Shown here: positions 14,536 to 22,158 of the stretch, in pieces | Position numbering within the stretch: position 1 is the stretch's first letter | How the letters are laid out: the number at the start of each line of letters is the position of its first letter | DNA from: Cryptoclostridium sp036644995 | Lineage (GTDB): Bacteria > Bacillota > Dehalobacteriia > UBA7702 | Assembly: GCA_036644995.1 (NCBI GenBank) | Contig: JAVXOZ010000023.1 | Location: forward strand, 1 to 34,809 | Reading direction: 5' to 3' | Length of the DNA: 34,809 nt | Translations under genes and position numbers: made by a program | Notes under the pieces: model-generated | Told to the model about the DNA's origin: nothing | Databases searched by the model: none | What the model saw: the letters and a program-made list of their open reading frames with translations, nothing else

Positions 14536-14551
14536 TGTAACATAGGTTACA
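14536..14551. promoter_or_regulatory. Perfect TGTAAC-N4-GTTACA palindrome, candidate HcpR box
   Basis: TGTAAC ATAG GTTACA is a perfect 6-4-6 inverted repeat of the Crp/Fnr family type. It lies 13 nt before the start codon of the regulator gene and about 68 nt from the hcp start. Probable activation of hcp together with autoregulation of the regulator is inference from position. Confidence 0.8.
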
Positions 14552-14564
14552 AAAGGATAAAAAA

Positions 14565-15254
14565 ATGAGTGAAATTAAAATAACTGAAATGAATAAACTT
14601 TTTGCATCTTTAAGCGAATCGGATTTTGAAAAATTTCTCCAATGTGCCAACCCTGTAATTAAAGAGTTTGCCCGTGGTGAAATAGTGATGGATCAAGGAG
14701 ATGAGCAGGATTCTTTAATTTTGCTGCTTCAAGGTGCATTGGAGCTTTATAAAGCAGATAGTGAAGGTAACCGCAGCTTAGTTAGTTCTTTAATGGTGGG
14801 GGAAACCTTTGGGGAGCAAACTATTTTTGGCAATAACAACATTAATGGTTTTACGGTTATTGCTCCAAAAGCTGCAAAAGTTATGTTTATAGATAAAAGT
14901 ATATTCTACCGTCCTTGTAGTAAAGTTTGTCCAACGCATCAAATTCTCATTCAAAATATGCTTTCTCTTTTGGCAAATCAGGCTAATCTTTTAGAAAAAA
15001 AGATAACATATCTCACCGCAAAAAGTTTAAGGAAAAAAATATGCCTATATTTGCTGGAAGAATATTATAAAAATAATGGTGTGCAAAGTTTTACTGTTAC
15101 CTTAAATAGAGAGGAAATGGCAGATTATTTTGATGTCCAGCGTCCTTCGCTTTCTCGGGAACTTATTGCGATGAAAAGCCATGGCATTATTGATTTTACC
15201 CGTAATACATTTAAAATATTAGATTTGGAAAAACTAACAGAAAATACAAATTAG
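14565..15254 (+). CDS. Crp/Fnr-family regulator, probable HcpR
   Basis: The 229-residue protein has a cyclic-nucleotide-type beta-barrel (about 10-115, with GEIVMDQGDEQDSLILLLQGALELY), a dimer helix (about 125-155) and a C-terminal helix-turn-helix (about 170-225, LNREEMADYFDVQRPSLSRELIAM). It is divergent from hcp, as HcpR regulators of nitrosative stress commonly are. There is no Fnr-type N-terminal Cys cluster; the only visible pair is in CSKVCPTH. The signal could be nitric oxide, but this is family-based inference. The aminopeptidase gene starts 8 nt after its stop and is probably cotranscribed. Confidence 0.88.
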   Translation: MSEIKITEMNKLFASLSESDFEKFLQCANPVIKEFARGEIVMDQGDEQDSLILLLQGALELYKADSEGNRSLVSSLMVGETFGEQTIFGNNNINGFTVIAPKAAKVMFIDKSIFYRPCSKVCPTHQILIQNMLSLLANQANLLEKKITYLTAKSLRKKICLYLLEEYYKNNGVQSFTVTLNREEMADYFDVQRPSLSRELIAMKSHGIIDFTRNTFKILDLEKLTENTN

Positions 15255-15262
15255 GAGATATT

Positions 15263-16492
15263 ATGAATAAAAAGCTATTAAAAAAATATGCCCAACTCGC
15301 AGTTAAAGTTGGGGCAAATGTGGAAAAAGACCAAGGTGTGATAATACGTGGTGCCGTAGAGCAGAGTGAATTTATCAAGGAAATTACTTTGGAGGCTTAT
15401 AAAGCCGGGGCAAAATGGGTGGAAGTTGAATGGGAATATCAGGAAATTGAAAAATTGCATCTGCAATATCAAAGTTTAGAACAACTTTCAACCATGGAAA
15501 ATTGGCAGCTTGAAAAACATAAAATGCTCCTTAAAGAGTTGCCGGCAATGATTTATATTATTTCCGAAGACCCAGATGGTTTAGCTGGGGTGGATCAAGA
15601 AAAAATGCAAAAATCCTTTGCTGCCAAAAGAAAATTGGTGAAAGAATATCACGATGCCATGGAAAACAAATATCAGTGGAGTATTATTGCGGCACCTTCC
15701 AAAGCGTGGGCAAAAAAGGTATTTCCTCATTGCAGTTCTGCTGTGGCAGAAAAACAATTATGGGATGCTATTTTAAAAACTGTGCACATCACAGCGGATA
15801 ATGACCCCATTGAGGCTTGGAAACAGCACAATGAAAATTTTAAAAGTAAATGCCAGATTTTAACAGATTACGATTTTGAATATTTGCATTATACCTCGGA
15901 TTTAGGCACAGATTTCAAATCATGGCTCATACCCCAAGGACAATGGTTGGGTGGTGCGGAAACAACTTTAAACGGCGTAATTTTTAACCCTAATATGCCC
16001 ACAGAAGAAATATTCACCACACCGATGAAGGGCAAAGCAGAAGGTGTTCTTGTTGCCACTAAACCCTTATCATACCAAGGGCAATTAATAGAAAATTTTT
16101 CTGTAACTTTTAAAAATGGCAAAGTTGTGGATTGTGAAGCAAAGTCCGGGGAAAAAATGCTTAAAGAAATGATAGCCACCGATGAAGGTTCCTGCTATCT
16201 GGGGGAATTGGCATTGGTACCCCAAGATTCCCCCATTGCCAATGGCAATATCCTTTTTTACGAAACCCTTTTTGATGAAAATGCCAGTTGTCATGTGGCA
16301 TTGGGCAGAGGTTTTTCCATGGCGCTTTTAGATTATCAAGACTTAAACTGGGAAGAAACCGTGGCAAAGGGCATTAACGATTCTTTGATTCACGTTGATT
16401 TTATGATAGGTGATGATACACTTAATATTGCAGGTTACACCAAAGATGGTAAAAAAGTGCCAATTTTTACCCGGGGTAACTGGTGTTTATAA
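15263..16492 (+). CDS. M29-family metallo-aminopeptidase (AmpS/PepS type)
   Basis: The 409-residue cytoplasmic dimetal aminopeptidase releases N-terminal residues from peptides. Family features: an N-terminal domain with GVIIRGAVEQSEFIKEI, SDLGTDFKSWLIP in the middle, GSCYLGELALVP, ETLFDENASCHVALG and the metal-binding HVDFMIGDD near residue 377. One deviation: seven residues after the conserved His (H344), where M29 enzymes have a catalytic Tyr, this protein has Phe (GRGF). AGGAG precedes the ATG. It follows the regulator gene after 8 nt, an association with no obvious functional meaning. Confidence 0.9.
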   Translation: MNKKLLKKYAQLAVKVGANVEKDQGVIIRGAVEQSEFIKEITLEAYKAGAKWVEVEWEYQEIEKLHLQYQSLEQLSTMENWQLEKHKMLLKELPAMIYIISEDPDGLAGVDQEKMQKSFAAKRKLVKEYHDAMENKYQWSIIAAPSKAWAKKVFPHCSSAVAEKQLWDAILKTVHITADNDPIEAWKQHNENFKSKCQILTDYDFEYLHYTSDLGTDFKSWLIPQGQWLGGAETTLNGVIFNPNMPTEEIFTTPMKGKAEGVLVATKPLSYQGQLIENFSVTFKNGKVVDCEAKSGEKMLKEMIATDEGSCYLGELALVPQDSPIANGNILFYETLFDENASCHVALGRGFSMALLDYQDLNWEETVAKGINDSLIHVDFMIGDDTLNIAGYTKDGKKVPIFTRGNWCL

Positions 16493-16649
16493 TAAGTTTT
16501 ATAAAGGTGGATATAAGTTAAATATGTAAAAACCCAAAGTATTTATTAATTGCGAAAAAGTGCCAAAATAAAAAACTTCCCTTGTGAAACAGGAATGATT
16601 TTATGCTGTAATTTGGGTGGTGTTCTTATCTGTATTTTGGTAAATTAAC

Positions 16650-16678
16650 TTGACTATTTATGCTTTATGCAATAATAT
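16650..16678 (+). promoter_or_regulatory. Promoter of the SLH-protein gene
   Basis: TTGACT (16650-16655), a 17-nt spacer and TAATAT (16673-16678). Confidence 0.65.
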
Positions 16679-16713
16679 TATAACTAAAAGGTAATAATTT
16701 AATGAGGTTGCGG

Positions 16714-18003
16714 ATGAAAAGATTATTTAGTATTGGTATACTTTTAACTATGATTATGGGGTTTTTTTGTGTTTTACCCCCTGCAGAAGCTTCTGCGGCG
16801 AATATAAACTTAAGTGTGCGGGTGGAAGGACCTGTTAATAATATAATTAATGAGCCACATTATAATTATGTTAATAACACAACCGGGGATTATGCCCTTG
16901 TATCCGATGTTTTAAAAAAAGTTTTAAAAGCCAATAATATTACTTTTGAGGCATATGATAAGTATTGTTATTTTACCAAAATAGGAAAATATGCAGAAGA
17001 AACAGTTAATTCTGTTTATGTTGGGTGGTCCTATGCCATTAACGGTGTGCCCATTGAAAACACTAAAACTAATGTAACAGTAAAAAATGGTGATAAAGTA
17101 GTTTTATATTATGGGGATATGCGAGTGGCTGTTCCCAGCTATAAAGCAGGGTTAAATGATAATGGTTCTATAACCTTAACGTTTTTATATACAGGTGTGG
17201 ATAATGAGTGGAAGTATGTTACCAATGTTCCTCTTACAGGTGCTACTGTATTGTGGGATGGAAAAAATTATACCACGGACAACAAAGGTAATGTTACTAT
17301 TCCACCTATTTATTCTTCCGGAGGTAACCATGTTTTGCAAATCCAAAGGTATACTCCTGATGTAACCTTAAAAAGTGGTGAAAAATGTGCAAACGTGGTG
17401 AGATTGTCACCCAACAATAAGTTAGAAATAACAAATTTTACTGATTTAACAGGTTATGAATGGGGAAAACCTTTTATTTATGATTTAGTAACAAAAGGCA
17501 TAATTAATGGTTTAAATTCCACTACCTATGATCCGGGTGGTTTTCTTACCCGTGCTCAAGTAGTAAAAATGCTGTTTCAAATTAAAGGTGCCAATATTTA
17601 TGATTACAGAGGTTACTCGTCATTTGCTGATGTGGCTATTGGGGAATGGTATACTCCATATATAAATTGGGCAAAAAATAGCGGAGTTACCCAGGGTGTA
17701 GATGCGGCTAATTTTTCACCTAATGGCAGTATTACTCGGGAAGATTTTGCTTCTATGTTAAAAAGGTTTGGGGATAAAGAAGGGGTAAATTTAAAACCAA
17801 CAGTTAAGGTACCTGTTTTTCAAGATGAAGCCCTAATAGCAGATTATGCCAAAGATGCTGTATATGCCTTAGCTTCTGTGGAGATTATAAAGGGCTATGA
17901 GGAACCAAAAAATGTTTTTAATTTCCATCCTCAAAGCAATACAACCAGGGTTGAAGGAGCTAAAATGTTATCTATTTTTCAAGAGAAAAAAATAAATGGG
18001 TAA
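16714..18003 (+). CDS. Secreted protein with DUF4430-like domain and three SLH domains
   Basis: A signal peptide (MKRLFSIGILLTMIMGFFCV, cleavage likely after ASA near residue 28) shows export. A DUF4430-like domain follows (about 30-150), with VYVGWSYAINGVPIEN and NGDKVVLYYGD, the fold also seen in the C-terminal half of cobalamin carriers. Next comes a carboxypeptidase-regulatory-like or Ig-like strand set with TGATVLWDGKNYTTDNKGNV, then three SLH domains: FTDLTGYEWGKPF..., FADVAIGEWYTPY... and a divergent third. SLH domains bind pyruvylated secondary wall polymer, so the protein sits on the cell surface. I prefer the ATG at 16714, which has GAGG 6 nt upstream; the ATG at 16702 is the alternative. 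The ligand of the DUF4430 part is unknown. Confidence 0.85.
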   Translation: MKRLFSIGILLTMIMGFFCVLPPAEASAANINLSVRVEGPVNNIINEPHYNYVNNTTGDYALVSDVLKKVLKANNITFEAYDKYCYFTKIGKYAEETVNSVYVGWSYAINGVPIENTKTNVTVKNGDKVVLYYGDMRVAVPSYKAGLNDNGSITLTFLYTGVDNEWKYVTNVPLTGATVLWDGKNYTTDNKGNVTIPPIYSSGGNHVLQIQRYTPDVTLKSGEKCANVVRLSPNNKLEITNFTDLTGYEWGKPFIYDLVTKGIINGLNSTTYDPGGFLTRAQVVKMLFQIKGANIYDYRGYSSFADVAIGEWYTPYINWAKNSGVTQGVDAANFSPNGSITREDFASMLKRFGDKEGVNLKPTVKVPVFQDEALIADYAKDAVYALASVEIIKGYEEPKNVFNFHPQSNTTRVEGAKMLSIFQEKKING

Positions 18004-18103
18004 ATTACTAACAGAAAGATTGGTTTTACCCCCGATGAAAAAAGAGGATTGTCCGGCTGTTTTAGCCTTAATCCTATGCCTATCATCTTGTAGCCAAAGT
18101 TGA
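17996..18103 (+). pseudogene. N-terminal remnant of a GNAT acetyltransferase
   Basis: An ATG overlapping the SLH gene's stop opens 35 codons. The first part, LLTERLVLPPMKKEDCPAVL, matches the start of RimJ/RimL-type acetyltransferases (LxTERLxLRPxxxxD). After about 25 residues the similarity ends (LCLSSCSQS) and a stop follows. The rest of the gene is absent: the next sequence is a terminator palindrome and repeat copy 2. Best read as a deleted gene whose first codons remain. Confidence 0.7.
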
Positions 18104-18120
18104 ATTTTGTCTATAATCTA

Positions 18121-18145
18121 AAAGGAAGTCCAACGGACTTCCTTT
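18121..18145. terminator. Terminator palindrome, left copy flanking repeat copy 2
   Basis: AAAGGAAGTCC-AAC-GGACTTCCTTT, perfectly palindromic arms of 11 bp. A copy with the reverse-complement loop (GTT) lies on the other side of the repeat. The preceding six bases AATCTA are shared with the right side. Confidence 0.85.
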
Positions 18146-18146
18146 A

Positions 18147-18306
18147 AGGCTGTTGATAAAGTCTGATATTCTGCAAAATCCCTTCCCATCGACTGCTTAT
18201 GTACATTTAAGTACACTGCACAGCCACTGCTCAGGGAGTTTTGCCGAATCTAAGTCTTTCTTAACAGCCTGACATCTTGCCAAAAAGCTATGTTTTTTGG
18301 CAATCT
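18147..18306 (+). repeat. 160-nt dispersed hairpin element, copy 2
   Basis: Exactly the same length as copy 1 and differing at scattered positions. The terminal arms GGCTGTTGATAAAG and CTTTCTTAACAGCC pair as in copy 1; the small 3' hairpin TTGCCAAAAA-GCTATG-TTTTTTGGCAA is perfect in its arms here. It sits exactly between two mirror-image terminator palindromes (18121-18145 and 18308-18332), one nucleotide from each. Confidence 0.87.
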
Positions 18307-18307
18307 A

Positions 18308-18337
18308 AAAGGAAGTCCGTTGGACTTCCTTTTTTTG
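18308..18337 (-). terminator. Terminator palindrome, right copy flanking repeat copy 2
   Basis: AAAGGAAGTCC-GTT-GGACTTCCTTT plus a T run. This is the reverse complement of the palindrome at 18121-18145. It lies 18 nt past the stop of the minus-strand PIN/NYN-like gene. With A-rich and T-rich sides, it can act on both strands. Confidence 0.8.
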
Positions 18338-18354
18338 TTTTGGATAATATTTTT

Positions 18355-19080
18355 TTAGTATAGTTTTTTTACGGCATTGTATATTTTACTGCCTTTATCT
18401 TGACCCAATCTTCTTCTTATTTGTTGATAAAGCTGGGCTTTATTTTCAGCGTTATTCATAAACCGCACAATATCGTTAACCCAGTCTTTACTATCGGTTT
18501 CCGGTATGATTTTGGTAATTTCATCAACGCTGATGTGCCGATGTTCTTCTTTAACTTCTTGATTTTTCGGGGTAATTCTAACTGTTTTGGTTGTTGTTAT
18601 TTTGGGCTTGGGCACCATGGGCTTTTTGGTAATACTTGGTGCTTTAGCAACAGCCGTTGCAGTTTTTGTGGCTTTTGCCTTGGTGGGGATTTTTTTAGTA
18701 ACTTCCTTAGTAATGGTTTTTGCTTCTTTAATGCTGCTTATGGTGTGTATGTTAACATTAATTTTTTGCTCTTGCCAAAATTCCATAATATGTTGGTAGC
18801 CTTTGTCCTTGCTGACGATGTAATATTCCTTACACTCTGAGGTTCCAAGCAAATATCCCAAATAACCGGAAATTTGATGGTCTAAAGCATTTTTTCCGCC
18901 CACAGAGGATTTTAAATATTTAATGGCAGATTTTGATTTTGTTATCTGCTCTAAAATCTCAAAAGAAAGCTTGTCCTTGGCGCTGTAAAAAACATACACA
19001 CTGTCCTGGGCAGATAAATTTAAAATACCTACCAAGCCTTGGGATTGTACATTTTCATAATCAACTAAATATATATTCAT
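18355..19080 (-). CDS. PIN/NYN-like nuclease-fold protein with basic linker
   Basis: The 241-residue protein starts with a PIN/NYN-type fold: VDYENVQSQGL (first acidic residues), ALDHQISGYLGYLL and IVSKDKGYQ (later acidic positions). This is the arrangement of metal-dependent RNase-like domains of small bacterial proteins. Residues about 125-175 form a Lys/Thr/Pro/Ala-rich linker that may bind nucleic acid. The C-terminal 65 residues are a separate helical domain (NKAQLYQQIRRRLGQDKGSKIYNAVKKLY). AAGGAG precedes the ATG. It has its own promoter. The target RNA is unknown. Confidence 0.8.
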   Translation of the reverse strand: MNIYLVDYENVQSQGLVGILNLSAQDSVYVFYSAKDKLSFEILEQITKSKSAIKYLKSSVGGKNALDHQISGYLGYLLGTSECKEYYIVSKDKGYQHIMEFWQEQKINVNIHTISSIKEAKTITKEVTKKIPTKAKATKTATAVAKAPSITKKPMVPKPKITTTKTVRITPKNQEVKEEHRHISVDEITKIIPETDSKDWVNDIVRFMNNAENKAQLYQQIRRRLGQDKGSKIYNAVKKLY

Positions 19081-19102
19081 AATTTGATACTCCTTATTTA
19101 AA

Positions 19103-19131
19103 AGTATACCACATTATAGTGCAATATGCAA
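19103..19131 (-). promoter_or_regulatory. Promoter of the PIN/NYN-like gene
   Basis: On the minus strand, TTGCAT (19126-19131), a 17-nt spacer and TATACT (19103-19108). Same hexamers as the flavoprotein promoter. Confidence 0.65.
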
Positions 19132-19206
19132 ATATACATAGTTATATTCATTGAATCTTATACAATTTATGGCAAAAAATTACTAAGTAGTGACAAATTT
19201 TAAGCA

Positions 19207-19235
19207 TTGATTTTTATATAAGTAAGTGCTATGAT
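19207..19235 (+). promoter_or_regulatory. Promoter of the hydrogenase maturation operon leader
   Basis: TTGATT (19207-19212), a 17-nt spacer and TATGAT (19230-19235). The start is expected at about 19242. Confidence 0.75.
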
Positions 19236-19241
19236 GAATAA

Positions 19242-19350
19242 AACGTACTGATTACAAAGGTAACTTCCTAAGTAAAAAGGCGACAGAAAATGATTTAAGG
19301 GGTAATTTTATCCTTTATATTGCCTGCGCCTTATAGGTGCAGGCTTTTTT
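19242..19350 (+). ncRNA. Structured leader with terminator and possible antiterminator upstream of hyd genes
   Basis: The leader ends in a strong terminator, GCCTGCGCC-TTATA-GGTGCAGGC followed by six T (19322-19350), 63 nt before the first gene. The upstream strand AAGGCG-A-CAG (19277-19286) is complementary, with one bulged A, to CTGCGCCTT (19324-19332), the left arm and loop start of the terminator, so the two structures exclude each other. This is the design of a transcriptional attenuator. I do not recognise a known riboswitch class. It could instead be an independent small RNA of about 105 nt. Confidence 0.6.
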
Positions 19351-19412
19351 GATTATCCGTTTTGTAAATGCAATAAAAATATAGAAGAAAGCGATTTGAG
19401 CGAGGTATTATT

Positions 19413-19670
19413 ATGGAAACACGTATTGCCCTTATTGGTATCATTTTAGAAAATATGGAGTCTGCTGAAAAACTCAATGTTTTGTTAAGCGATTACGGTA
19501 AATATATTGTGGGTCGCATGGGTATACCATATCGTGAAAAAGATGTATCTATCATCAGTGTATTTATGGATGCTCCCAATGATGTTATCAGTGCCTTATC
19601 AGGTAAAATTGGTATGCTTCCCGGTGTTAGCAGCAAAGCTACTTATGCCAAATCCACAAGTGATAATTAA
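19413..19670 (+). CDS. TM1266-family iron-only hydrogenase system regulator
   Basis: The 85-residue protein matches the small ACT/NikR-C-like family found next to hydrogenase maturation genes: RIALIGIILENMESA at the start, then YIVGRMGIPYREKDVSIISV, and a final LSGKIGMLPGVSSKA. The family is annotated as a putative regulator but its ligand and DNA-binding mode are unclear, since no separate DNA-binding domain is visible. GAGG precedes the ATG. It is the first gene of the operon and is separated from hydE by 2 nt. Confidence 0.9.
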   Translation: METRIALIGIILENMESAEKLNVLLSDYGKYIVGRMGIPYREKDVSIISVFMDAPNDVISALSGKIGMLPGVSSKATYAKSTSDN

Positions 19671-19672
19671 TT

Positions 19673-20713
19673 ATGAAAGAGCTGATTGCTAAATTAAAAG
19701 AAACCGGTAATTTAACAAAAGCAGAATGGATAACACTTATAGATGGCAGAAATGAAGAATTAAGCCAATATCTTTTTAGCCAAAGTCGTAAAAAAGCCCA
19801 AGAATATTATGGCAAAGATATTTATATTAGAGGCTTAATAGAAATATCCAATTATTGTAAAAATAACTGTTTTTATTGCGGCATTCGCAAAGGAAACAAA
19901 GAAGTAATCCGTTACCATCTTTCCAAAACTGAAATATTGGATTGTTGCCGCCGTGGCTATGAGGTGGGGTTTAGAACCTTTGTTTTACAGGGCGGTGAAG
20001 ATGATTTTTACAGTGATGAGGTATTGGTGGATATAATTAAAACCATAAAAACCAAATACCCTGATTGTGCCGTAACTTTATCCATTGGTGAACGGGAATA
20101 TCAAAGCTATAAGGCTCTTTATAATAGCGGTGCAGATAGGTATTTACTGCGTCATGAAACTTTTAACAGTGCCCATTACCGTAAATTACACCCTGGTAAT
20201 TTAACTGCGGAGCATCGGCAAATGTCCTTGAGAAATCTTAAAAAAATTGGGTTTCAAACAGGCAGTGGCTTTATGGTTGGTTCACCTTACCAAACCACGG
20301 AAAATATTGCTGAGGATATGCTTTTTATTAAAGATTTAAACCCCGAAATGGTGGGTATAGGCCCTTTCATTCCCCACCACAGCACTGTATTTGCCCATGA
20401 ACCCCAAGGGACTTTGGAATTAACATTGTTTATCATTGGCTTATTACGCTTAATGAATCCCAGATTATTGTTACCTGCTACCACAGCTTTGGGTACAATT
20501 TGCCCCCAAGGTAGAATAAAGGGTATTTTAGCAGGCGCTAACGTAGTAATGCCCAATATATCCCCTGTGGATTTGCGTAAAAATTATGAGTTATATGATA
20601 ATAAAATTTATAGTGGCAATGAAAGTGGCGAAGATTTAAAAAAATTAAAAGAAGAAATTCAATCCATAGGTTACGAAGTTAAAGTTGCAAAAGGCGATTA
20701 TATAAAAGAATAG
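19673..20713 (+). CDS. hydE: [FeFe]-hydrogenase maturase HydE (radical SAM)
   Basis: The 346-residue radical SAM enzyme carries its cluster motif C62-x3-C66-x2-C69 in ISNYCKNNCFYCGIRKG. It helps build the diiron H-cluster subsite from a HydG-made iron-carbonyl-cyanide complex. The family blocks FVLQGGEDDFY, LSIGEREYQSYKALYNSGADRYLLRHET and GSGFMVGSPYQTTENIAED are present, and the length is normal. It sits between the TM1266-family gene (2 nt) and hydG (11 nt). The second, non-essential cluster found near the C-terminus in some HydE proteins is not visible here. Confidence 0.97.
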   Translation: MKELIAKLKETGNLTKAEWITLIDGRNEELSQYLFSQSRKKAQEYYGKDIYIRGLIEISNYCKNNCFYCGIRKGNKEVIRYHLSKTEILDCCRRGYEVGFRTFVLQGGEDDFYSDEVLVDIIKTIKTKYPDCAVTLSIGEREYQSYKALYNSGADRYLLRHETFNSAHYRKLHPGNLTAEHRQMSLRNLKKIGFQTGSGFMVGSPYQTTENIAEDMLFIKDLNPEMVGIGPFIPHHSTVFAHEPQGTLELTLFIIGLLRLMNPRLLLPATTALGTICPQGRIKGILAGANVVMPNISPVDLRKNYELYDNKIYSGNESGEDLKKLKEEIQSIGYEVKVAKGDYIKE

Positions 20714-20724
20714 GAGAATACGCT

Positions 20725-22146
20725 ATGTTTAATCCATCATCCAAAAAAGCAGAGGAATTTATCAATCATGAGGAAATTTTAGAAACTTTGGAATATGCCG
20801 CAGCCAATAAAAATAATGTGGAACTTATTGATTCCCTTTTAGAAAAAGCACGTGCCAGAAAAGGTTTAACCCACAGAGAAGCAGCGGTTTTACTGGATTG
20901 TGATATTGAAGAAAAAAATCAAGAGATGTTTGCCTTGGCAGAACAGATAAAAAAAGATTTTTACGGTAATCGCATAGTTATGTTTGCGCCTTTGTATTTA
21001 TCAAATTATTGCATAAATGGCTGTACCTACTGCCCTTATCATAAAAAAAATGAACATATTTCCAGAAAAAAACTTACCCAAGAAGAAGTGGCAAAAGAAG
21101 TTATAGCCCTTCAGGATATGGGGCATAAGCGTTTGGCCATTGAAGCAGGGGAAGACCCCAAAAATAATCCCATTGAGTATATTTTGGAATGTATTGATAC
21201 AATTTATAATATAAAACATAAAAATGGCTCTATACGCAGGGTTAATGTAAATATTGCCGCAACCACTGTGGAAAATTATAAAAAGCTGAAAAATGCAGGT
21301 ATTGGCACTTATATTTTATTTCAGGAAACATATCATAAGGAAAATTATTTGCAACTTCACCCCACAGGGCCAAAGCATGATTATGATTACCATACCGAAG
21401 CAATGGACAGAGCCATGGAAGGCGGCATTGATGATGTTGGTGTTGGTGTGCTTTTTGGTTTAAATAATTACCGTTATGAATTTTCCGGCTTATTAATGCA
21501 CGCAGAGCATTTGGAAGCTGTTTTTGGTGTTGGCCCCCATACCATTAGCGTACCTCGGCTTTGCCCCGCTGAAGATATTAATCCCGATGAATTTGATAAT
21601 AGCTTAAATGATGATTTGTTTGCTAAATTGGTGGCTTGTATTCGCATTTCCGTGCCTTATACCGGTATGATTATATCTACCAGAGAAAGCCAAAAATGCC
21701 GTGAACGTGTGCTGCACTTGGGCATTTCCCAAATAAGTGGTGGCTCCAAAACCAGTGTTGGCGGTTATTATGAAAAAGAAGCCGAAGATGATAATTCCGC
21801 ACAATTTGATGTAAGCGATACCAGAACCTTAGATGAGGTGGTGCAGTGGCTTATGGGGATGGGCTATATCCCCAGTTTTTGCACAGCCTGCTACCGCAAA
21901 GGTCGCACCGGGGATAGGTTTATGTCCCTTTGTAAAAGCGGCAAGATTTTAAATTGCTGTCATCCCAATGCTTTGATGACTTTAAAGGAATATTTAATGG
22001 ATTATGCTACCCCTGCCACCAGAGTTATCGGCGAAAAGTTAATTGAACAGGAAATCCATAAAGTACCCAGCGATAAAATTAGAGCCATAGCTCTGAAAAA
22101 CATAAAACTGATAGAAGACGAAAATCAACGTGATTTTTGTTTTTAA
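20725..22146 (+). CDS. hydG: [FeFe]-hydrogenase maturase HydG (tyrosine lyase)
   Basis: The 473-residue radical SAM enzyme cleaves tyrosine to give CO and cyanide for the H-cluster. The radical SAM cluster is C96-x3-C100-x2-C103 in LSNYCINGCTYCPYHKKN. The auxiliary cluster motif at the C-terminus is C386-x2-C389-x22-C412, exactly the spacing that separates HydG from the related ThiH. AGGAG precedes the ATG. It lies between hydE and hydF with short gaps, forming one operon. Confidence 0.97.
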   Translation: MFNPSSKKAEEFINHEEILETLEYAAANKNNVELIDSLLEKARARKGLTHREAAVLLDCDIEEKNQEMFALAEQIKKDFYGNRIVMFAPLYLSNYCINGCTYCPYHKKNEHISRKKLTQEEVAKEVIALQDMGHKRLAIEAGEDPKNNPIEYILECIDTIYNIKHKNGSIRRVNVNIAATTVENYKKLKNAGIGTYILFQETYHKENYLQLHPTGPKHDYDYHTEAMDRAMEGGIDDVGVGVLFGLNNYRYEFSGLLMHAEHLEAVFGVGPHTISVPRLCPAEDINPDEFDNSLNDDLFAKLVACIRISVPYTGMIISTRESQKCRERVLHLGISQISGGSKTSVGGYYEKEAEDDNSAQFDVSDTRTLDEVVQWLMGMGYIPSFCTACYRKGRTGDRFMSLCKSGKILNCCHPNALMTLKEYLMDYATPATRVIGEKLIEQEIHKVPSDKIRAIALKNIKLIEDENQRDFCF

Positions 22147-22158
22147 AGGAGCAAGCTT

